A stretch of 33,835 bases of DNA from positions 60,439-94,273 of the forward strand of contig JAHBMJ010005084.1 of NCBI GenBank assembly GCA_018398765.1. Direction: 5' to 3'. This DNA comes from Chromera velia. Lineage: Eukaryota > Sar > Chromeraceae. The notes beneath the pieces were generated by a model. It was not told where the DNA came from and did not search any database. It saw nothing but the letters and a program-made list of their open reading frames with translations. This document shows positions 21,101 to 30,056 of this stretch, piece after piece. Made by a program: the position numbers and the translations under genes. The first letter of the stretch is position 1, and each line of letters opens with the position of its first letter.

Positions 21101-23868
21101 CGTCTCTTTCCTCCCCTGTGATGCCACAGGTCCTGCTGCATCTCTTCCCTCCCCTGTGATACCACAAGTCCTGCTGCATCTCTTCCCTCCCCTGTGATAC
21201 CACAGGTCCTGCCGCGTCTCTTCCCTCCCCTGTGATGCCACAGGTCCTGCCGCGTCTCTTCCTTCCCCTGTGATGCCATAGGTCCTGCCGCGTCTCTTCC
21301 TTCCCCTATGATGCCACAGGTCCTGCCGCGTCTCTTCCCTCCCCTGTGATGCCACAGGTCCTGCCGCATCTCTTCCCTCCCCTGTGATGCCACAGGTCCT
21401 GCCGCATCTCTTCCCTCCCTTGTGATGCCACAGGTCCTGCCGCGTCTCTTCCTTTCCCTGTGATGCCACAGGTCCTGCCGTGTCTCTTCCCTCCCCTGTG
21501 ATGCCACAGGTCTTGCCGCGTCTCTTCCCTCCCCTATGATACCACAGGTCCTGCCGCGTCTCTTCCCTCCCTTGTGATGCCACAGGTCCTGCCGCGTCTC
21601 TTCCCTCCCCTGTGATGCCACAGGTCCTGCCGCGTCTCTTCCCTCCCCTGTAATACCACAGGTCCTGCCGCGTCTTACGCACCAATCCCCGAGGCACTGC
21701 CAGACGAAGGCCTCCCGTGCCTGCTGCTCCTGCATCTCTCCCCCCAGAAGCCAACGATGTGGCCGGCAAGTGGTGGAGCACTTTCCTGAGGTCCTGCTCG
21801 AGAGTAAAGAGAAACTGCTTGTCCTCGCAACGTCCAGAGCCTACCGAAAAGCAGTCATCATCATCATCATACGTCATCGCTATTGGCCTATAAATAGGCG
21901 TTTAGCATTCGGCGGCAACGTACGAGGCAGTTCGGTTCTTTACAACAACAGTTCATCGGGATCTGCAAGCGGAAAGAGAGGAAGAAATATAGCGTTTTGT
22001 CACGTGTACTACCTTCTTTCTGCGGTTGGGAGCAGGCGCGGGAGAAAGGCATTTAAGCTTCGTACAGCCAGTCAACCGCACATCTGTTGACGCACGCTGT
22101 CAATCAGGCAGAGCAGACATCTGTTGCAAAAATGTGAAATACAACACAGGAAAGTCTTCTGCCGGCTGAAGAAAAACGAGCAGGAAAGAGCAGGTGGGCC
22201 ATCACACCAAACGTACAGAGATCAAGAGGAAGAAGAGCTGAAGTGGTGGTTGGCTACCAACTGGAGGGAGCACTTGGAGGGGGCCAGAGAACAGAAAAAG
22301 GCACAACAAGATGCAGGTCTGCAAGACCGACCAATGGTCGACAATGAAAGATCAACCAGCCACACAAAATGGAAGACCGACCGACCGAGTGCAGCCTGTA
22401 AAAAGAGAGGAGCGAAACGTCCTGCAAGCAGGCACGCAGGCGGGCGAAAAGAGCAAGGTGGGGGCACAGAGGGTGAAAAAAACGTGGGAGGAAAGGAAAG
22501 GAGAGAAAAGAATTGAAAGGGGTCAAAACAGAAGATGGGCTGCATTCGGCATGGAAGAACAAAAAGAGGCCAACGGAAAAAGAAAAAAAGGATTCAATCG
22601 AAACAAGTCCATCCCTATCTATCCCTGCTGCCCAAACCGACTGACTCACTCCATAGGGAGCTCTCGACGTGCGTGCAGAAAGGCAGGATCTCTTCCTGCA
22701 AGATCGGGCTGTTCCTTCTGTTCGTCTGTTTGTCTCGCTCCTGTATCGCCTTCTAAAGCTCATCAGGCGTAACTGAGAACAGCACGTCCTCCAGCCTCGC
22801 CCTCGCGTTCTCGTACGTTGGAGAGGGGTGTTTCTTGAGGCTTGTGATGAAGAGGGGCAAGACGAGAACCTCTTGTTACACGCCTTCAACTCCCATCTCT
22901 TCACCGATGCAACAGAAGACAGACAACCTGGAAGAAGACTGATAAACAAGCGTCTTCCCCTCTTCGGGAAAGAGGCGGCCGTCCTTTTTCAGCTTTTTAA
23001 GGAGGCTTATACTCAGCAGCATCGCCACCTCTCTAATGACGCTTTCTGAAAGTCTTCTCAGAGGTTGTGTATCAGGGTACATCGATTCTCTTCCGGCCGA
23101 ATCTCTGTACACTATTTCGTATTCCAGATATGTGATCAGCTTCTGAAATCTCTCCTTCTCCTCATCGCCTTTTCCGTTTGGGCGGAGCACTGCTCACAAA
23201 ACGGGAAGAAAGGGAGCGGAGCGCTCATCAGGAAGTTTATCAAAAGCAAAGGAACCGAAGACGCAATCAAGGCAAACGGGGAAAAAGTTTTAAATACAGA
23301 AAAGGCTTTGCACAGTCTCATATCCTACTGAGGACAAAATAATCACACAAGAGCTTGGATCTGATACCCACCCATGCCTGCCTGGCGTCTGACTTGGACA
23401 TTGCACACCTTTCTGCCTGCTGGCTGGCTGACCAAAAAATACCTGGAATAGAGTGGCCTTGAAGACGGTGTCCCCTCCTCTACCCCGTCTGCCTCTGCAA
23501 GGACTTTTCCGCTCACCCCCTTCGTCTTGGAAGTACGATTGCCGCTTCCTGGGACTCTCGCTCTTCCCGCTATCACCCCAACCACCCCCAGGGAAGAACT
23601 GACTCCGGCCACCTCTAAATCCACTCGTTCCTCCCCTCCCTCGACCCTTCCCTCCTCTCAAAGGGGAGGTGTTGAAGGGAAAAGAACCACTGCTTCCCCC
23701 GCCCCCTGGCCGGCCTTCCCGTCCACGTCTCTGCCCACCCGCACTCGATGATGCACTCTCACAATGGATTTCTTCTGCGTCACCCCGTTCCCCGGTCTCA
23801 AACTTCAGCTCCTGACGGTGTGTTAGGGGAGACGGAGGATTTATAGGCCCCTGATCCCCCTGCTCATA
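15185..23868 (-). CDS. Unknown protein with Gly/Arg-rich and helical segments, spanning the satellite intron
   Basis: Minus-strand exons that join in phase: 23868-23409, 23189-22650, 21840-21683, 16199-16086 and 15450-15185. The first is rich in RGG/GRG (RGGKGRGRGGTSGFRGGR), as in RNA-binding proteins. The second is helical (FQKLITYLEYEIVYRDSAGR, RLSESVIREVAMLL, SISLLKKLKKDGRL, ARARLEDVLFSVTPDEL) but holds TAA at 22876-22878 and TAG at 22753-22755 in the same frame. Then come DKQFLFTLEQDLRKVLHHL (21840 exon), VNIKLPILFDIRSSHRDALD (16199 exon), and an acidic exon with EPEYLGVNDFAEWEG and NFEVWTELQRARAIRALQL. A further exon, 14778-14718, may follow. The 5.5-kb intron 21682-16200 holds the 38-bp satellite and a nested element. 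The two stops mean this may be a pseudogene, or that unseen small introns remove them. Function unknown. Confidence 0.5.
16253..16750. repeat. 38-bp satellite, left block (about 13 units)
   Basis: Tandem 38-bp units of the form CTTCCCTCCCCTGTGATGCC followed by ACAGGTCCTGCCGCGTCT, with a few point changes per unit. Each unit contains CCTGTG-4 nt-CACAGG, able to form a 6-bp-stem hairpin; the loop varies (ATGC or ATAC) while the stem is mostly kept. The block ends abruptly within a unit at the left end of the nested element. Confidence 0.95.
16751..16780 (+). repeat. Terminal inverted repeat, left copy
   Basis: Begins CTACCTCCCTGAACCTAATG and is identical over 30 bases to the reverse complement of 18650-18679; the match stops at base 31. 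Confidence 0.9.
16815..16935 (+). repeat. GC-rich subterminal repeats
   Basis: Three to four copies of a roughly 35-bp unit containing GCCGCAGGCGCGGGCGGT followed by (A/G)TCTTGA. Each holds GCGCC-GCA-GGCGC, able to form a hairpin. A single related copy lies near the other end at 18615-18630. Subterminal repeats of this kind are often transposase binding sites, but that role is inferred. Confidence 0.7.
17268..18239 (+). pseudogene. Unknown protein with PIP-box-like motif, interrupted by TGA
   Basis: Starts at an ATG giving MSKEDPAFLQSMFKALERPL, followed by a charged segment, an Ala/Pro/Ser-rich linker and SQSIMGFFKPVSKEE. The last resembles a PCNA-interacting (PIP) box, with an aliphatic residue and FF at the right spacing but Ser in place of the usual Gln. 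The frame meets TGA at 17799-17801 after EEKTME, then continues without a shift (EAARAEGTQQRGELG, LSQTDIEKLRGWLIDCGKLA) to a gtcagc donor at 17973. It resumes in phase at 18069 with an acidic tail (VRLIDVEGSEGDNDDENS) and a basic MKKQK before a stop at 18237-18239. A longer open frame starts at 16950. Probably the cargo gene of the surrounding element; not recognised. If TGA was once TGG, a single transition explains the break. Confidence 0.5.
18240..18649. other. 3' part of the nested element, no gene seen
   Basis: A short frame with basic residues (KSNKRGLLFVKRVVSECELA) runs from about 18240 to 18350 and may be an alternative last exon. After 18370 the sequence is AT-rich, with no coding sign up to the right terminal repeat. 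Confidence 0.4.
18650..18679 (-). repeat. Terminal inverted repeat, right copy
   Basis: Reverse complement of 16751-16780 over all 30 bases. It is preceded by a run of T and followed at once by the second TCTCTT target copy. Confidence 0.9.
18680..21676. repeat. 38-bp satellite, right block (about 79 units)
   Basis: Continuation of the array at 16253-16750 with the same 38-bp period. Four units (near 18805, 19749, 20175 and 20877) carry an extra 7-bp insert that makes CCCC-A-GGGG (AAGGG in the first). On the minus strand no frame of the unit has a stop; because 38 is not a multiple of 3, every frame cycles through the same 38-residue pattern. The very long open frames here are therefore artefacts. 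The block ends about 6 bp from the predicted 5' splice site at 21682. Confidence 0.95.
21855..21935 (+). repeat. Dispersed TATA-containing repeat, copy 1
   Basis: TCATCATCATCAT followed by GGCCTATAAATAGGC (a near-palindrome with a TATA-box word), then GCATTCGGCGGCAACGTACGA. A copy with about 80% identity lies in the same orientation at 25471-25545. Here it sits in the intron just upstream of the minus-strand exon 21840-21683. Confidence 0.75.
22120..22520. other. Intron of the minus-strand gene, purine-rich on plus
   Basis: Lies between exons 23189-22650 and 21840-21683. The plus strand reads as a Lys/Glu/Arg-rich open frame, while the minus strand is pyrimidine-rich as expected of an intron. 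I favour intron, although a small plus-strand exon (LKWWLATNWREHLEG region) cannot be ruled out. Confidence 0.35.
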
Positions 23869-23889
23869 CTGAAGATGCGAGTGCGCTTG

Positions 23890-24635
23890 TTACAACTGTG
23901 TGTATAGGGACTGCGAGTGCCCCTCGGGCTCTATCGGAGCCTCAGGGTGGTAAGCCGTAGTCTGTTGCTGATGCTGCTGTTGCTGCTGCAGTAAATTTTC
24001 CTAGATGAAACCGGGAGGGGGTGTATGAACCACAAGCCCCGTCGTCTGGTTTCTTCATGAGGCCCCTGCCCAGTTAGCATCCCTGTGTATCTGTCCCTGT
24101 CCCCCCATACCTGATAACCCCCCCACCCCACCGACTGCACTGCCCCCCCCAATCGGTCTCCCGGACACGCGTTCCTCGTGTATGTGGTTTTGAGAGGCAT
24201 ACTGGCTGTCCGTTATGCTCCCGGCGCTTTGTTGGGGGAGTTGCACCTGCGGCTGAATATTTCCTCCAGCTACAGGCTGCTGAGGTGCACTTTAGTAAAA
24301 GGAAGGGGGGCCCTGGTATTGCATTTGCGGGTGAGGCTGCCCTTAGTGCGGTTGTGCGTAGAGCGACTACAACGGTGGGCCTAGATTGGGATAGAAAATG
24401 GCGGCTGGCTATTGCTGATGATGATGATGAAGATGGTGACCATAATGATGGTAGGGGTGTTCGGAGGGTAGGGAAATTTTGCTGGTGTGTCTGGATGGGG
24501 ACTGAGGAGGAGCTTGATGAGGCCAGTGGGAGGGGGCAAAGCCCACAAAATTCATGGGGGGAGGTCTGAATCCTTAACTTGGACGTTGACCTCTTCCGCC
24601 GCCGGGACCGAAATTTGATGAGGAGGTAAAAGTAC
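23890..24635 (-). pseudogene. Gln/His-rich coding-like frame broken by eight stop codons
   Basis: From a possible acceptor at 24636, one minus-strand frame runs in register into the Gly/Arg-rich exon. It reads FTSSSNFGPGGGRGQRPS, FAPSHWPHQAPPQSPSRHTS, EHPYHHYGHHLHHHHQQ, SAPQQPVAGGNIQPQVQLPQ and ENLLQQQQQHQQQTTAYH. In-frame stops are at 24574-24576, 24409-24411, 24367-24369, 24343-24345, 24292-24294, 24055-24057 (TGA), 24001-24003 and 23890-23892. Seven are TAA or TAG and most adjoin Gln-rich sequence, so CAA/CAG-to-TAA/TAG transitions are a simple explanation. The number of stops is close to what a random frame would give, so only the composition argues for coding. It could instead be 5' UTR or intron. 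Confidence 0.35.
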
Positions 24636-24639
24636 CTGC

Positions 24640-25470
24640 ATGGAAGAGGGAAGCAAGCGATAGCCGGACTTGCTAACTATCGATGTACACCGGAAAAAGG
24701 GACCCAGGAGAGAATGTCAGACCATCCTCATGCAGTGTCCGTCTCCTTACTATTAAAGGAAGAGCCACGCCACCCTGTTGGGCCTCTGCCAAAAGGGTCC
24801 ATCAAAGTGACCAGTAAAAAAGACCTGTGTTAAACGGATGGAAATAGTATAGGAAAGAGAGAAACAGAGGTCTCCAAAGAGGGCTTTTGGATCAGCAAGT
24901 ACAGTACAGTGCAGATCTTTTGCTGTCCTTTGCACACCATGCACCTACAAAAATTCAGTCGCTGCCGAATGGGATTTCAAAGACAGTGCTGCAAAGATTC
25001 ACAGAAAAGGGGTCGATCGACATCCTGCTTCTGTACAGATAGACTCTGTACATAAATATCAACAAAACTTAATAAAATGTGAATGGAAGGAAAGATGGGA
25101 GTACACTATTAACAGAGAATGTCAGGAGAATCCTGCGGATCGAGGTTCGGCGACTTCAAAAAAGACCGCGCATGACCGCGCGATGCACTTTCAGTTCGAT
25201 CGCACGCGCTTTGTACATGAAAATGGCCCGGAAAGCATAGTTGAGGGGCACTTAAAAAGAGTTGAGGTGGGAGGGCGCGTATGTCGCCGCGAATCTACAA
25301 TTGAAAAATCTGACGCACGCAGATTTAATGTCCCGAAAATAGAGCTATATATAGCTGAGAGCGCACTTAATTATGAATAAGGGTGAGAACAAAGTTAATT
25401 TCGCTTTCCGGGCCATTCGCACGGAGTGCGTCAGATTTGTGTGCGTGCAATCTACATGCATGCGTGCATA
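24640..25470. other. No gene supported; short inverted repeats
   Basis: A minus-strand exon candidate (about 24947-24753, containing HFDGPFWQRPNRVAW) is too weak to call. AAATCTGACGCAC at 25306-25318 recurs inverted at 25426-25438, and AGCTATATATAGCT (25342-25355) is a perfect 14-bp palindrome between them. Confidence 0.4.
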
Positions 25471-25545
25471 TCATCATCATCATACATACCATCGGCCTAT
25501 AAATAGGCGTCTAGTATTCAGCAGCAACGCACGAAGAAACAGCAG
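25471..25545 (+). repeat. Dispersed TATA-containing repeat, copy 2
   Basis: Same core as copy 1 at 21855: TCATCATCATCATA, GGCCTATAAATAGGCGT, then GCAGCAACGCACGA. No gene begins directly after it on the plus strand; an AT-rich stretch without coding sign follows to about 26000. Confidence 0.75.
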
Positions 25546-26048
25546 TTCCCTTTGATTTATACTTAATTCAAACCAGGGTGCTTCTTTTAGCTTCTTTTTA
25601 AACTCTTCTACTACAGAATCAATAATAATGTATAATAGTATGTATAATTCATTCAATAGAACAGGGGCTATAAAAATTTTAAGTCTATTGGTTAAGTCAA
25701 ACTCTACTTTAAAAAGCTACAAATAATTAATTAAAGAGTTGTAATTCGGTGATTACTAAAATGATATTGTGTACATAATTGTGTAAAAGTGACGTTTTCC
25801 TAAAAAGCGTCGAGTAATGGTAAAACAATTAAAAACAATTGAGTATCTAGTCGAGTAAATGCAGCTTTAGACACAGCCTAAAAAGACTTTGCCCAAACGG
25901 CCCCAAAAACAAATTTAACAAACGATGTGCTTTTATTCCAAAACAGGCGAAATCTTTCGATTCATTGATTGATTGATGCCAAACCTTAGATAGAGCTGTA
26001 AACTCCCGGGAGGCGCATAGATGCAACTTAGGTCTTGTTCCAACCTAA

Positions 26049-26198
26049 TCAACCTCCTCGAGCGAAGTGGTCAACCAGGGTTCCAAACAACAGAAAAAGG
26101 TTGAATTTCATCCTTCTTGACATGCATCCACAAACAGATTTCAAGTAACTCTCCCTTATTGCAGCATCGCGTACTGTCTTCTCGATGGCGCTGCAGGT

Positions 26199-26261
<63 letters not shown>

Positions 26262-29200
26262 GGGGGGGNNNNNNNNNNNNNNNNNNNNNNNNNNNNNNNN
26301 NNNNNNNNNNNNNNNNNNNNNNNNNNNNNNNNNNNGGGGGGGGGGGGGGGGAAAGGGTGTGCGTGGCTTCAGTCGGCATGAAGCTTTCAAAGAAAAGCGC
26401 AAGGACCCGACATTGAAAGCGGAGAGCGGTGACCTGACCAGACAGGCATATTCTGCGACAGAAATTTGTTGTGCCGTGTGCTAGAACAAACAATACACGA
26501 AACCTCGTCTTTCTGCTCACCGACCCTCCATACTTGGACACAATCGTCTGTCCGTGATGCGGACAGCTTCCCCGTCCTTGTCCTTTTTTCTTCTCCTTCT
26601 CGACATTGCCCTCCCAGCTCTCCCAGTCGCAAAACTGGTCGACAACGGATTCCTTCGGATACCCTGAAGAGAGAGAAGAGCCGAAGAAAGATGGAAGGAA
26701 ACAGAGAAAGAACAGAAATGAATAAGAAAGGACAAAGAAGAATTGTCCCAATGAAATGTATAGAAAAATAAACCAGCGCCGATTCAAAACAGACTCATTC
26801 AAATGCCCAGGTTTGAGAACGAAGTCCAACACGACAGTTACGATCACAACACACGCAACCCAATCAAACACCACGAATCCAACCGACAGCCCAACAGGAC
26901 CAGCTGACCGACCCACCGAGAATTCCGCGTTCGGTCATGATTTCGCGAGAGAAAGTCGACTCGGCCGTTCCTGCATCAATTGAATGAAAAAGAAAAAGAA
27001 GGAGACGTTTACAAAGAGAAGTTTTCAGCAGGTTGCACTTTGCACAGAGCAGTAGAAGTATTGACAGAGCGCCCACGATCGCCACCTGGGACCCACTTCC
27101 GTCTGGAGTGAGGAAAACCGAGGAGAATACATGGAGAAAAAGAGAGAATTAAGGGATGATCAAAGCTTGAGGAAAAAGCAAGTTGGCCGATTCACAGATG
27201 AGAAAGATTGATGTGCCACCCAACCAACCGCTGACAGGATCATTAGAGTCCACGAACAGAATAAATAAATGGTCTTTCTTTCGAAGGAGAAGACTGTCCA
27301 CTCATGATTCCCCTCTCAGGATATGCCCCTCTCAAGTTCAGACACGGGGACCAGAGCGAAAAGGTTACTTTCATGCCATCGTCTCTTTGACACACCCACG
27401 CGATGACAGATGGAATCACGGCAGAATATTCTTTTTCCAGAACCGATTATAATGGAAAGTCAGAAAAAAGACCCTCAAAAAGAAGGGGGCGTGCAAGTCG
27501 ATCGAGAGGCAAGAAAAGAAACCCAAAGACCCCAAGCGAACCAATGAAGTGGAGGCTTCGTGCTGCAATCCACTGTTCCACAATGGCCGTCTCCCCAGGA
27601 TGAAACTGACGAGATTGCTGCGGCAGAAACGCAAGAGCGATACTGAACAAAAAAGAATGGTGACATGTCAAGCGATCCACGAGAGACGCGAGAGATTTCA
27701 ACAGAAGACACGTCGCAGTCTGCGACAACCACGTCAAGGCTCCGAGAAAACCACCAGAACACATCCACCCACCCATATGTGCTGCCTTTTGATTCCCCCG
27801 ATAGACGCACGCGCAGCGACATACAACCAGACAAGCAGAGACACAGAGAAAGAAGGCAGAGATCCACAGAGGCAGAGAGAGAGAGAGAGAGAGAGCAAGA
27901 AGACCCCCTCCTGCCCCCCTGGCGGAATGTGGGAGAGAAGACAGCGAATCACGGACAGAGAATCTCCAACCTACCCCTCCACCCTCTTTTTCCCCAAATT
28001 CATCAAAAAAGAACACCTTCACTGGAGAGGCCGCTCTTCGAATGGTTTCTTTTTCGGACTCGTCCCCGTCTGTGCACACGAAGACCTGAGGTCACGAAGG
28101 GGGAAAGGAAGAGGAGAAGGCGCAGAAAAAAGGAGAAGCATGGAGACACGAAAGACGAACGACAAACAAAGAGACGAACGAAAAAATGCATACCATGATA
28201 GAGACGCAGCGAGAGGCAAATGCGACGCAGACTCAATTGGATACTCCATCGCACAACAGATATCCCCTCCTGAGCAACCGCACAGATTCATCCACAAGAG
28301 CAGTTTTCTTCTTCCTTCTCCTGATGCCTTGACCGACCTTGTCTGCCCCTTTTTGCTTCGCAACAGCCTTCAATCTCTCGCCCTGCGTTGTCCCAAGTCA
28401 AACAGGATCAAAAGAAAGAGAGGCAGAGACAGAGAAAGCAGTCAGAAACTGAGCTACGGCACATCGCCACTGCTTTCATCCAGTCACTGAAAACGCAGAG
28501 GGAAAGGGAAAGGGAAAGAAATTGGAAAAACTAGACCCTCCTTCGGTGCTACAGAACCAGGACAGCCCCCTTTGGTGCTATCCATTCATGCATGCCTCTG
28601 GATTGTTTGTTGCATTTGTTTCTGCAACCTTCAGTCTGTACATGCACCTCCTGCCCCCTTCACGGTCTCTCTCCCCCTCTACGTCTTCCATGTAGCTAGA
28701 GTGAAACGACGGATGGATACTCAAAAGCATTATTCAGATAGATGTATGCAAAGATAGACATAGAGACAGAGGAAGAAACACAACGACGGGTATGCAAATC
28801 AGTCGGCAGACCGCCTGAGAAAGCGTCGGAATGTCTCGGGAGCGGACGGAAGCAAAGTCTCGTCGCCGTACATGAGCAGATATAAATTTTCCTGCGTGCA
28901 GAACGAGAGAGACATCGGGCAACCCGGCAAGCACTTTGTGCTGTTTCAGAACGCCAATCTACTGACCTTAATGTAGGTGAGAGAGGCAGTATGGAATCGG
29001 GAGAGGTGCGGAGGGTGAGCAAGACATAAAAACAACAAAAACTGTCGGAGACGCAAGTTGACGGTGCGATCGCAAACGCTCTTTAGAGCTCCTATTTCTC
29101 TCTCCATCTATGATATGCGCGCTCTTACCTTCCGGAAAGTGGCGTCGGATGAAGGTCTCTCCCTTCTCCCGGAGCCGTCTGCAGACACGCAAGAAACATG

Positions 29201-29948
29201 CAGACACGCAAGAAACATGCAGACAGGCAAGAAACATGCAGACAGGCAAGAAACATGCAGACACGCAAGAAACATGCAGACAGGCAAGAAACATGCAGAC
29301 AGGCAAGAAACATGCAGACAGGCAAGAAACATGCAGACACGCAAGAAACATGCAGACAGGCAAGAAACATGCAGACACGCAAGGGAAAGCAATGAAAGGG
29401 AAAAGGGTAAAGTTCCTTCTTCGCATCGAGCCGAAAAAGAGAGGACTGAGAGAAACGCGTATCAGCAGAGTGAGAACGAGACATTCCGAGAACAACCACC
29501 ATGTTATTCAGGAATTCAATTCCATCCTCATCTAAAAATTTGCTCACATACTTCTGTAGAGGATATCAATCCCTGGTCAGTTGATGCCGGACACGTTTTC
29601 TCCTTGTTTTTATTTTTGTAGCTGTACATACCATAGGAGCAGTATTTCAACAGAGCATGAAAGGGAGTGTACCGCATCTGGCCTTGATCACGCTGACAAA
29701 AAGAAAACGAACCTCTCACATCAGGACAAGGCCAAAGAGAGCGAGCGAGAGAGGCGAAAGAAAGAAGAAACAGAGAGAGACGACTGACTGTGAGAAGAAC
29801 AGAGCGCCCTCCACGCCAACAGCAGCCAACTCAGAGGGAAAGGGGACCATCAGGTTGTCGCCATTCTGCAGCCCCACAGATGCAGGGACAGACACATACA
29901 TACACATATGCACATGTACACATAATCACACACACGCACCCACACACA

Positions 29949-30007
<59 letters not shown>

Positions 30008-30016
30008 AGAGAGAGA

Positions 30017-30056
<40 letters not shown>

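Noticed and set aside
16253-21676. CRISPR-like array
   Set aside because: Units abut with no unique spacers, and the context is a eukaryotic intron.
18583-21877. Very long minus-strand open frames (up to 593 codons) with a 38-residue repeat such as GREETRQDLWHHRGGKRRGR
   Set aside because: The 38-bp unit has no stop in any minus frame, so all three frames are open and give the same cyclic protein; there is no start or splice context of its own. Repeat artefact.
22124-22516. Plus-strand Lys/Glu-rich gene
   Set aside because: Most simply the antisense of a pyrimidine-rich intron; the minus-strand exons on both sides join in phase across it.
21855-25545. Pair of long terminal repeats bounding a retrotransposon
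   Set aside because: Similarity extends only about 75 bp, with no reverse transcriptase or primer-binding site between the copies; the interval holds exons of a minus-strand gene.
26049-26916. Single open frame crossing the N gap
   Set aside because: The frame is drawn through unknown bases; POFUT2 splice sites at 26521 and 26198 explain the coding parts.
28812-28891. Frame starting ENLYLLMYGDETLLPSAP in the POFUT2 region
   Set aside because: A tidy open frame, but the neighbouring frame gives the family motif HVRRRDF and joins in phase with exons on both sides.
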